From CABRXV01 sp900754955 (GTDB lineage: Bacteria; Actinomycetota; Coriobacteriia; Coriobacteriales; Eggerthellaceae), in NCBI GenBank assembly GCA_902475005.1, contig CABRXV010000034.1:1-21601 (forward strand): 21,601 bases of DNA. Direction: 5' to 3'. Below the pieces are notes generated by a model, which made no database searches, was not told the DNA's origin, and was given only the letters and a program-made list of their open reading frames with translations. Numbering within the stretch: the stretch's first letter is position 1; each line of letters begins with the position of its first letter. The position numbers and the translations under genes are program-made. Below are positions 1 through 6,239 of the stretch, in pieces.

Positions 1-621
1 CTCGGCACCGATGATGGTGCTCACATGACCTGGCAGAATGAGCGCGTCGAGCTTGAGCGCAGGATCGTTCACGATGGCCTCGAGCGCTCCCGGCATGTTC
101 TTGTGCGCACCGTACACGCTGAAGTTGCGCAAACTCATCGTCTTCGCGCGCTTGACGGCCATGGCCACAAGCGGTGTGGTGGTCTCGAAGCCCACGCCGA
201 CGAACACGATCTCGCGGTCGGGGTTCTCCTGCGCGATGCGCAGCGCGTCGAGCGGCGAGTAGACGATCTGCACGCTGCGGCCCGCCGCCTGCTCGGCCAG
301 CAGACTCGAGCTGGAGCCGGGCACGCGCGTCATATCGCCGAACGTGGTGATGGTGACGCCGGGAACGCGCGCGAGGGCGATCACCTTGTCGATGTCGTGG
401 TTCGACGTGACGCACACTGGGCAGCCCGGGCCGCTCGCGAGACGCACGCCCGCGGGCATGAGCGCGCGAATGCCGTTGCGCGCAATGGCCACCGTGTGGG
501 TGCCGCACACCTCCATGAGCGTGGCGCCGCCTTCGGGCGCGAGCGCGTTGATGGACTCGATGAGGCCGCGGGCCAGCTTCGGATCCTTGAATGCGGCGAG
601 TTCGGCGCGGAGATCGTCCAT
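1..621 (-). CDS. hypD: HypD, [NiFe]-hydrogenase maturation protein (N-terminal part, cut by window edge)
   Basis: HypD works with HypC as the scaffold on which the Fe(CN)2CO unit of [NiFe] hydrogenases is built in the cytoplasm. Translating the minus strand from the ATG at 621 gives 207 residues that stay open to the window edge. The family signatures are present: EVCGTHT around residues 37-43, GPGCPVCVT around 64-72 and GVGFETTTP around 142-150. Cys39, Cys67 and Cys70 match the essential cysteines of E. coli HypD (Cys41, 69, 72). The C-terminal half, which holds the [4Fe-4S] cysteines, lies outside the window. The start is 4 bases beyond the hypC stop, so the two are almost certainly co-transcribed and translationally coupled. 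No frameshift is visible in the part present. Confidence 0.95.
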   Translation of the reverse strand, partial: MDDLRAELAAFKDPKLARGLIESINALAPEGGATLMEVCGTHTVAIARNGIRALMPAGVRLASGPGCPVCVTSNHDIDKVIALARVPGVTITTFGDMTRVPGSSSSLLAEQAAGRSVQIVYSPLDALRIAQENPDREIVFVGVGFETTTPLVAMAVKRAKTMSLRNFSVYGAHKNMPGALEAIVNDPALKLDALILPGHVSTIIGAE

Positions 622-625
622 GGCG

Positions 626-1009
626 CTACGCCTCCGCGGGGGCGGCGGCTGCTGCGGGCGCGGCGGCGGTGGGCTGGGCGGCTTCCGCGAGCTCGGAGAG
701 TACCTCGGCGGCGCTCATGCGGTCCGGCGTTGCGGGCTCGGCCGGCTGCGGGACGCCGATGCCGGCGCTCACTTCCGCGATCTCCTCCCCCACGAGCTCG
801 GGGAACTGGCGCACGAGCTCGATCGTCTCTTCCGCGTAGGCGGGATCGACCACCTCGATGGCGAAGCCCGCGTGGACGAGCACGTAGTCGCCCACGCTCG
901 CCTGCGGGGTGAGGTCGACGGAGATGGAGCGGGTCACGCCGAGAATATCGACGGTCGCGAGGCCGCCTTCGTCAAGCTGGGTGATCTGAGCCGGAATTGC
1001 CAAACACAT
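626..1009 (-). CDS. hypC: HypC, hydrogenase maturation chaperone with a long Ala/Pro-rich tail
   Basis: HypC is a small chaperone that carries the Fe(CN)2CO precursor with HypD and delivers it to the hydrogenase large subunit. The start at 1009 is fixed by the invariant MCLAIPA N-terminus, because Cys2 must follow the initiator Met. A purine-rich AAGGGGG Shine-Dalgarno sequence precedes it. The frame is open further upstream, but that stretch is not family-like. The first ~75 residues are a normal HypC fold (SVDLTPQASVGDYVLVHAGFAIEVVD, shown here in family order). The protein is 127 residues against roughly 75-95 usual. The extra C-terminus is dominated by Ala, Pro and Glu and is probably disordered. 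hypD follows after 4 bases. The gap of 387 bases to the upstream hypF stop is long for a hyp operon. Confidence 0.93.
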   Translation of the reverse strand: MCLAIPAQITQLDEGGLATVDILGVTRSISVDLTPQASVGDYVLVHAGFAIEVVDPAYAEETIELVRQFPELVGEEIAEVSAGIGVPQPAEPATPDRMSAAEVLSELAEAAQPTAAAPAAAAAPAEA

Positions 1010-1396
1010 ATGCGTCCCCCTTCGGGTTCTGCTGCCAAGGTTGCGAAGCGCGACGTCGGGCGCGGCGCAGCGCGTCGGGTGCGGCGCCAGCACGGCACAG
1101 CGCGGCACGGCGGAAGTGGCGCCGTCGCGACGGACTGTGTCGAACGCAACGCCCGCAAGGCGCCCGTGCGGCTGCGGCGACGCGAGCGGCGCCAACAACG
1201 CGACGCTGACGGGCGTTGCCAGCGGCGACGGCAACGCGAGCAATGCCTGCAACATCGCCGGGCGTCGGCGGCACTCTTGATGCCTGCCAGGAGCACGCTT
1301 GACGCTTGCTCGACATGTGCGGGACGCGCGCACCCTTCGTGCAAGATCCGCAGCGAATCCGCGCAGCCTGCGTGCCAGACACGTGCGAGACGTACG
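1010..1396. other. 387-base gap between hypF and hypC, no gene seen
   Basis: The gap is GC-rich and I find no protein-like reading frame in it on either strand. It contains a short perfect inverted repeat, GCGTTGCC at 1213-1220 and GGCAACGC at 1230-1237, with a 9-base loop and no following T-run, so it is not a convincing terminator. The hypC ribosome binding site lies at its left end. I see no clear -35/-10 pair. Whether hypC is read from hypF or from its own promoter is undecided. Confidence 0.5.
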
Positions 1397-4300
1397 CTAC
1401 TCAGCCTTGGCTTTCTCGTTCTTTTGCGCCCATGCTATCACAGCCTGACCGAAGGAGATGCATCCATCGTTGGGCGGCAGATCGCGGCTGATGGCGGCGG
1501 TGAAGCCCGCTTTCTCCAGCGCATCGAGCGTGTGCTCGATGAGGTAGCGGTTCATGAACACGCCACCCGAAAGAGCCACCGTACTCACACCGTACAGCGC
1601 ACGAACGAGTTCCGCCGTGGTGACGATGGCCTGCACGAACGCATCGTGAAAACGTCGCGCGATCACCGCCGTGGGCACGCCCGCCGCAAGATCGTCGAGC
1701 AGACCGCGGAAGGCGGGTTCGGCATCGAGCAGCAGCACCGAGGTGTCCTGCGCAGTGCTCGTGTAGGTTGCCGTGTTCTTCACAACGGCGATCTCGTAGG
1801 GCACGTCCGCAAGCGCGTCGTCGAGCTGCGCCTCGCTAACCGCGCCAGCCGCTTCGGACGCGACAGCCGTTTCAGGTGCGGCAGCCGCCTTGGAAGCGAC
1901 GTCCGCGCCACCTTCGCTCTGCCCCAATTGGAATGTTTCACGTGAAACATTTGTTTGTGCTACGGAAAGAGTCGGAGGCTGCGCAGCGCGTTCCGCATAG
2001 CCAGCGGCAAACCCGTCGATGGCGGCTTCGAGCAGGCAGGCGCCCTCGCCCTCGTACGTCGGCTCGGTGCAGATACCGAGAAGCGCGCTCGCCGCATCGA
2101 ACAAGCGACCGACCGACGAGGTCATGGACGTGTTGATGCCCTGCTCGATCATCGCCTCGCAAATGCCCGCCTGCGCGCCGAGCGACGCCAGCGTGCGCTG
2201 CGCGCCGGGGTGGTCGAGCAGGTCGTACTCCCACAGCACGCCATATGCCATGCGCAGCGGGTGCTTGATGGCCGCCGCACCGCCCGGCATGGGCGCGTAT
2301 GCGAAGTTCGCGAAGCGCTCGAACGCCGTGCGGTTTGCGAGTAGCACCTCGCCGCCCCAGATGGCGCCATCGACCCCGTAGCCCGTTCCGTCGAACGCCA
2401 CGCCGCACACCGCATCGGAAAGATTGTGCTCGCCCATCACGGCAGCGATGTGCGCGTGATGGTGCTGGACGGTCGTGAGCGGAATGCCGGCCACGCCCGC
2501 CTCGGCATGCGCCCACTTGGAGGTGAGGTATTCGGGATGCAGGTCGCAGGCCACATCCGCCGTTCGCAGCTCGAACAAATCCTCGAAGCGCCGCTTCGTC
2601 TCGAGCCACACATCGTAGGTCTCGGCGTTCTCCATGTCGCCGATGTGCTGCGACACGAATGCCTCGGCGCCCTCTTCTGCCGCGCGTACGAGCGCGAACG
2701 TGTTCTTCTGCTCGGGACCCGTCGCAAACAGCGCGTCCGCACCGCGCGCACTGCCTTCGCCTTCTGCGTCCTGCGCGCTTCTTGCACCGCTCGCATGCTG
2801 CGCGTCTTTCGCGCGTGCTGCGTCCTGCCCGTTCCCTGCGCTTTCCGCCGAGAACTTGATGGGCAAAGGCGCATAACTGCGGGCGCGGCGGATTACTTGG
2901 ATGGCATGGCCCGCGCTACCTGCCTTGATGACGCGCACGACCGAATCGTCGAAGCGCGTGAGGATCGCGCGGTTGTTGCCGAGGATCGCGTCGGCCACGT
3001 CGGCCAGCTTTTCGCGCGCCTCTTTGTCATCGATCACGATGGGTTCGTCATGGATGTTGCCCGAGGTCATGACGAGCATCGGCGGCAGCGCGCAGCCAGC
3101 GGCGCTCGTGTGCGCTACTGTTTGCGATGTTTCACGTGAAACATCTGTTTGCGTTTTGCACGCCTCGGCGAAATCGTACATGAGCAAGTGCTGAACGGGC
3201 GTGTAGGGCAGCATCACGCCGAGCTCGGACAAACCGTCGGCAAGCCCCGGCGCAAGCACGACGTCCTTGCGCTTGCGCAGCAGCACGATGGGCCGCTGCG
3301 CGCCCTCAAGCAGCGCGCGCTCCTCGTCGTTCACCTCGCACACGCGACGCACGTCATCCGCATTCGCCATCATGACCGCAAACGCCTTGCCCTCACGATG
3401 CTTGCGCGCACGAAGGTCGGCCACCGCCTGCGCATTGTTCGCGTCGCACGCCAGATGGAAGCCGCCGAGCCCCTTCACCGCCACGATGCGCCCCGCGCGC
3501 AGCATCGAAACCACCTGCGCGAAGATCGCGTCGCTCTCCGCACGCGTACGCCCCCAGCGCACTTCAGATGCCACAAGAGAGGGGTCGCTGGTTGAGCCCA
3601 GGTCGGCGGGAGCTTTCCCAGCGCCCGAGGGTTGCGGAATCACAGAGGAAGCCGCAGCATCGAGAGAGTCGCCGGTCGTTCGTAACGTCAGCGAGGCGCC
3701 GTCTGGTGCCGGAGATTGCGGGGAAAGCCCGACGAAGCGTACTTCGGTACGCGAGGAGGGCTTGGAGCCGCAAGCTTCGGTGCCAGACGGCGCCGCAGCG
3801 TCGGCAGGTCCGCCCGTCGCGCCAGCGCGGGCGGAACCCGAAGCCGCCGCGCCAGCGCAGGCGGAGCCAAAATAGTCAAGAATGTACTTCCGCAGGCATT
3901 CCGTCGTCAGACAGTAGCCGCACATCGTCTCAAGCATGCGACGGCGCGCGGCACGCACGGCATCGGCTTCTTCGGGCGTGAGCTCCTCGTTACCCGATTC
4001 CTGCTCAATGAAGAAACGGCAGGTAGACACGTCGCCGTCACTCCAGAACAGCAGACATGTACTCGGTTCGCTGTCGCGGCCGGCGCGACCGGCTTCCTGA
4101 TAGTACGCCTCGATGCTGCCCGGCATGTTGTAGTGAATCACGAACCGCACGTTCGACTTGTCGATGCCCATGCCGAAGGCGTTCGTGGCCACCATCACGG
4201 GCGCATCATCGGCGATAAAGGCGCGCTGACTTTCCGCACGCTCATCCGTTGCGAGCCCCGCATGGTAGCGCACCGCCCGCACGCCGTCTTCCACAAGCGC

Positions 4301-5053
4301 CGCGTGCACCTTCTCAACGTCCTTGCGCGTGGAGCAGTAGATGATACCGCTGTCGGCAGCGTGCTCACGCACGTACCGTTCGATGTGCTTGAGCTTCGTG
4401 CTCGGATCGAGGCGCTCCACCCCGAAGTAAAGGTTGGGACGGTCGAACCCCGTCACCACACGATAGGGATCACGCAAGCCGAGCAGGCGCACGATGTCAT
4501 CCCGCACGCGTTCAGTGGCCGTAGCCGTGAGCGCCGCCACCACGGGACGCACAGGCAGCTGCTCGACGAACGCGCCGATGGCAAGGTAGGAAGGGCGGAA
4601 GTCCTGACCCCACTGCGACACACAGTGCGCCTCGTCAACCGCCACAAGAGGAATGGTTGCCTCGGCGCAGAACGCGAGGAATCGCGGGTCGGAGAGACGC
4701 TCGGGTGCGACGTACATGATCTGGTAGGCACCTTCGACAGCACGTCGCAACACCGTTGCCTGTTGCCCCGGCGTGAGCGTCGAGTTGAGGTAGGCACCGC
4801 GCACGCCCGCATCGACAAGCGCCCGCACCTGATCGCCCATGAGCGACACGAGTGGACTGATCACCACCGTAAGACCACCGAGCGCGATGCCCGGCACCTG
4901 GTAGCAGATCGATTTGCCGGCACCCGTCGGCATGACGGCGAGCACGTCGCGCCCCTCAAGGATGGCGCCAACCACGCCCTCCTGACCAGGACGAAACGCT
5001 TCGTAGCCGAAATGCTGCTTGAGCACCGTACGCGCCTGCGTCAGATCCGCCAT
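1397..5053 (-). CDS. RecQ helicase-HypF carbamoyltransferase chimera (both partners truncated at the junction)
   Basis: One uninterrupted frame of 1218 residues. The start at 5053 (MADLTQAR) has an AAGGGAGGG Shine-Dalgarno about 6 bases away. Residues 1-396 are a RecQ superfamily-2 helicase: FRPGQ 20-24, Walker A PTGAGKS 42-48, DEAH 140-143, motif VI QEAGRAGRD 319-327, then the first zinc cysteine region TTECLRKYILDYFG. The CxxCxxC that should follow, and the RQC and HRDC domains, are missing. A low-complexity linker covers ~397-500. Residues ~505-705 are the HypF YrdC-like domain (KGLGGFHLACDA, VMTSGN) and ~775-1218 the Kae1-like domain (VQHHHAHIA, DGTGYGVDG, SGGVFMNRY). HypF normally starts with an acylphosphatase domain and zinc fingers; neither is present. 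HypF makes the cyanide ligands of [NiFe] hydrogenases from carbamoyl phosphate via HypE. HypF loops carry extra Ala-rich insertions near 632-655, 735-775 and 1020-1085. A deletion between adjacent recQ and hypF, or an assembly collapse, would explain the join. Confidence 0.85.
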   Translation of the reverse strand: MADLTQARTVLKQHFGYEAFRPGQEGVVGAILEGRDVLAVMPTGAGKSICYQVPGIALGGLTVVISPLVSLMGDQVRALVDAGVRGAYLNSTLTPGQQATVLRRAVEGAYQIMYVAPERLSDPRFLAFCAEATIPLVAVDEAHCVSQWGQDFRPSYLAIGAFVEQLPVRPVVAALTATATERVRDDIVRLLGLRDPYRVVTGFDRPNLYFGVERLDPSTKLKHIERYVREHAADSGIIYCSTRKDVEKVHAALVEDGVRAVRYHAGLATDERAESQRAFIADDAPVMVATNAFGMGIDKSNVRFVIHYNMPGSIEAYYQEAGRAGRDSEPSTCLLFWSDGDVSTCRFFIEQESGNEELTPEEADAVRAARRRMLETMCGYCLTTECLRKYILDYFGSACAGAAASGSARAGATGGPADAAAPSGTEACGSKPSSRTEVRFVGLSPQSPAPDGASLTLRTTGDSLDAAASSVIPQPSGAGKAPADLGSTSDPSLVASEVRWGRTRAESDAIFAQVVSMLRAGRIVAVKGLGGFHLACDANNAQAVADLRARKHREGKAFAVMMANADDVRRVCEVNDEERALLEGAQRPIVLLRKRKDVVLAPGLADGLSELGVMLPYTPVQHLLMYDFAEACKTQTDVSRETSQTVAHTSAAGCALPPMLVMTSGNIHDEPIVIDDKEAREKLADVADAILGNNRAILTRFDDSVVRVIKAGSAGHAIQVIRRARSYAPLPIKFSAESAGNGQDAARAKDAQHASGARSAQDAEGEGSARGADALFATGPEQKNTFALVRAAEEGAEAFVSQHIGDMENAETYDVWLETKRRFEDLFELRTADVACDLHPEYLTSKWAHAEAGVAGIPLTTVQHHHAHIAAVMGEHNLSDAVCGVAFDGTGYGVDGAIWGGEVLLANRTAFERFANFAYAPMPGGAAAIKHPLRMAYGVLWEYDLLDHPGAQRTLASLGAQAGICEAMIEQGINTSMTSSVGRLFDAASALLGICTEPTYEGEGACLLEAAIDGFAAGYAERAAQPPTLSVAQTNVSRETFQLGQSEGGADVASKAAAAPETAVASEAAGAVSEAQLDDALADVPYEIAVVKNTATYTSTAQDTSVLLLDAEPAFRGLLDDLAAGVPTAVIARRFHDAFVQAIVTTAELVRALYGVSTVALSGGVFMNRYLIEHTLDALEKAGFTAAISRDLPPNDGCISFGQAVIAWAQKNEKAKAE
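1934..1949. other. parS: parS centromere site 1 (inside the hypF part)
   Basis: Perfect match to the canonical chromosomal parS sequence TGTTTCACGTGAAACA bound by ParB. The flanks extend it to a 20-bp perfect palindrome (1932-1951). In the coding strand it is read as Asn-Val-Ser-Arg-Glu-Thr at residues 1035-1040, inside an Ala-rich insertion of the Kae1-like domain. ParB binding here has not been shown; the call rests on sequence identity. Confidence 0.85.
3128..3143. other. parS: parS centromere site 2 (inside the hypF part)
   Basis: Second perfect TGTTTCACGTGAAACA, extended by its flanks to a 20-bp palindrome (3126-3145). It is read as Asp-Val-Ser-Arg-Glu-Thr at residues 637-642, within a loop insertion just before the conserved VMTSGN of the YrdC domain. 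It lies 1194 bases from site 1 and 2082 bases from site 3. Confidence 0.85.
3586..3656. repeat. Consecutive short inverted repeats in the RecQ-HypF linker
   Basis: Two successive inverted repeats: CGCTGG (3586-3591) with CCAGCG (3618-3623), and TGCGG (3633-3637) with CCGCA (3652-3656). They adjoin the larger palindrome at 3695-3794 and together make the linker DNA strongly structured. The region is open in most reading frames, as expected of a GC-rich inserted element rather than conserved protein sequence. Whether it is a multi-copy element cannot be told from one window. Confidence 0.45.
3695..3794. repeat. 100-nt imperfect palindrome with UUCG loop in the RecQ-HypF linker
   Basis: The outer arms GGCGCCGTCTGG (3695-3706) and CCAGACGGCGCC (3783-3794) are perfectly complementary. 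The middle is partly paired, including TTGCGG with CCGCAA and AAGCCC with GGGCTT. The centre is GCGTAC-TTCG-GTACGC (3737-3752), a classic cUUCGg tetraloop on the plus strand. It falls in the low-complexity linker of the fusion protein. The shape resembles repetitive extragenic palindromes or miniature elements; calling it mobile is inference. Confidence 0.6.
3818..3865. repeat. 30-bp-period direct repeat at the end of the RecQ part
   Basis: The 18-mer beginning CGCGCCAGCGC and ending GGCGGA occurs at 3818-3835 and 3848-3865 with one mismatch. It encodes the Ala/Gly-rich start of the linker (SACAGAAASGSARAGATGG) immediately after the RecQ DYFG motif, which places it at the RecQ side of the junction. 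Confidence 0.6.
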
Positions 5054-5190
5054 CGGCACCCTCCCTTCGATTCTCGTTCGTCCCTGCCATCTTACCGCAT
5101 GGCGTGAAACTCGGTGGGTCGCCGAACGGACACCGAGACGCCTTTTTCGCCCAACACCTCCCCTCCCTGCCCCATGCCCCTTCATCCCGC

Positions 5191-5236
5191 CAAACAAAAA
5201 GGGAACGAATGTTTCACGTGAAACATTCGTTCCCTT
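5191..5236 (-). terminator. Intrinsic terminator built on a parS palindrome
   Basis: The stem is a perfect 38-bp palindrome (5199-5236) whose centre is parS. Read on the minus strand it is followed at once by TTTTTGTTT (complement of 5192-5200), the usual form of a rho-independent terminator. It lies 130 bases beyond the stop of the minus-strand decarboxylase/cupin gene, so it would end that gene group before recQ-hypF. A fully self-complementary stem has no fixed loop, which is atypical; function as a terminator is inferred. Confidence 0.6.
5210..5225. other. parS: parS centromere site 3 (intergenic)
   Basis: Third perfect TGTTTCACGTGAAACA in the window, here between genes and at the centre of a 38-bp perfect palindrome whose arms extend outward as GAACGAA and beyond. 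The palindrome is much longer than ParB needs, which suggests a second role such as termination. Confidence 0.88.
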
Positions 5237-5366
5237 ACGGCAAAACATACACTGAAGTTGCGCCGCGCTACTCCAGTCGCGCAAAACGCGCTTTTGCACA
5301 CATGACCCGCTTCGCAAGACGCATCTTCGCCCACGCCCGACGATGCGCAGGTCGCGCGAGCCGTGC

Positions 5367-6116
5367 CTACGCCTGCGGATACTGGGCGTCGTCCACGGGC
5401 TCGAGCCATTCGTTCGAGCAGCCCTCGCCCGGCGCCTCGAAGGCGATGTGGGAGAACCAGCTGTCGGCCGCCGCACCGTGCCAGTGCTTCACGCCGGCGG
5501 GAATCACCACCACGGTTCCGGGCGTGAGCATCTGCGGATCCTTACCCCACTCCTGGTACCAGCCGCGGCCGTCAGTGCAGATGAGAATCTGCCCGCCGCC
5601 CTTCTCGGCATGGTGGATGTGCCAGTTGTTGCGGCAGCCAGGCTCAAACGTCACGTTCGCCAGCCCCACGCCCGCCTCGGCGGGATTCGTCAACGGATTG
5701 AGGTACGAGTTGCCCACGAAGTATTGGGCGTACGCGTCGTTGGGCGCACCCTTGCCGAACATCGGCGCAAAGTCGTCGCCCGCACCGTCGTCAGCCTCGT
5801 CGCCGTACACCTCGAGCGCCACGCGGAACGCCGCCCATGCGTTCGGCCAGCCCGCGTAGAACGCCACGTGCGTGAGAATCTCGCCCATCTCCTCGCGCGT
5901 GACGCCATTCGCCTTCGCCGTGGACATGTGGTACTTGAACGAGCTGTCCACAAGTCCCTTGCTCACGAGCACCGTCACCGTGAGAATCGAGCGCATCTTG
6001 AGCGAGAGCTTTTCCTCGCGGTTCCACACCTCGCCGAACAGCACGTCATCGTTGAGCTGGGCGAACTTCGGCGCAAAGCTGCCGAGCTGATCCCGCCCCG
6101 CCGTCTGCTTCACCAT
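5367..6116 (-). CDS. Carboxymuconolactone decarboxylase-cupin fusion protein
   Basis: A 249-residue cytoplasmic protein with two domains. The N-terminal half resembles the carboxymuconolactone decarboxylase/AhpD-like fold (SSFKYHMSTAKANGVTREEM, GEILTHVAFYAGWPNAWAAF). The CxxC redox pair of AhpD-type members is absent, so it is not an obvious peroxidase partner. The C-terminal half is a cupin: metal-binding motif 1 is WHIHHAEKGGGQ and motif 2 IPAGVKHWHG. The start at 6116 (MVKQTAG) is chosen for its AGGAAAGGAAG ribosome binding site; the frame continues 27 codons upstream without one. It is the last gene of a co-directional group with two aldo/keto reductases and two flavoproteins. Such fusions recur beside aldo/keto reductase and flavodoxin genes in anaerobes; the substrate is unknown. 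Confidence 0.88.
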   Translation of the reverse strand: MVKQTAGRDQLGSFAPKFAQLNDDVLFGEVWNREEKLSLKMRSILTVTVLVSKGLVDSSFKYHMSTAKANGVTREEMGEILTHVAFYAGWPNAWAAFRVALEVYGDEADDGAGDDFAPMFGKGAPNDAYAQYFVGNSYLNPLTNPAEAGVGLANVTFEPGCRNNWHIHHAEKGGGQILICTDGRGWYQEWGKDPQMLTPGTVVVIPAGVKHWHGAAADSWFSHIAFEAPGEGCSNEWLEPVDDAQYPQA

Positions 6117-6239
6117 GTCTGACTTCCTTTCCTTTGTGGTCTTCTCGTTTGTATCGTTCAGCCGAGTCACCCCCGGCATTGTCTTCAAACCCGCCAATGC
6201 ACAGGCCGCAGAAGCGCCCGCCGCGCCGGCGCTGCCTCG

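Larger units (their letters stand above)
5054..5366. other. Region upstream of recQ-hypF, no gene seen
   Basis: This 313-base stretch holds the parS-terminator palindrome (5191-5236) and the recQ-hypF ribosome binding site. It also has an inverted repeat CTCGGTG (5110-5116) with CACCGAG (5131-5137). TAAGAT on the minus strand (5089-5094) is a possible -10 for recQ-hypF, 36 bases before the start codon, but no good -35 accompanies it. The helicase frame stays open leftward through this stretch, but it crosses the palindrome and shows no helicase-like sequence there. Confidence 0.5.

Noticed and set aside
1010..1333. In-frame upstream extension of HypC
   Set aside because: HypC requires Met-Cys at its N-terminus, and the extension is Arg/Ala-rich noise.
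3564..3773. Small minus-strand frame ending RRPGLNQRPLSCGI, and a T-arm-like sequence near 3586-3605, suggesting a tRNA fragment
   Set aside because: No acceptor, D or anticodon stems can be drawn and the T-loop consensus is absent. Better explained as part of the palindromic linker element.
5054..5476. N-terminal extension of the RecQ-HypF protein by 141 codons
   Set aside because: The extension crosses the parS palindrome/terminator and has no helicase homology. The ATG at 5053 has a strong ribosome binding site and matches RecQ N-termini.
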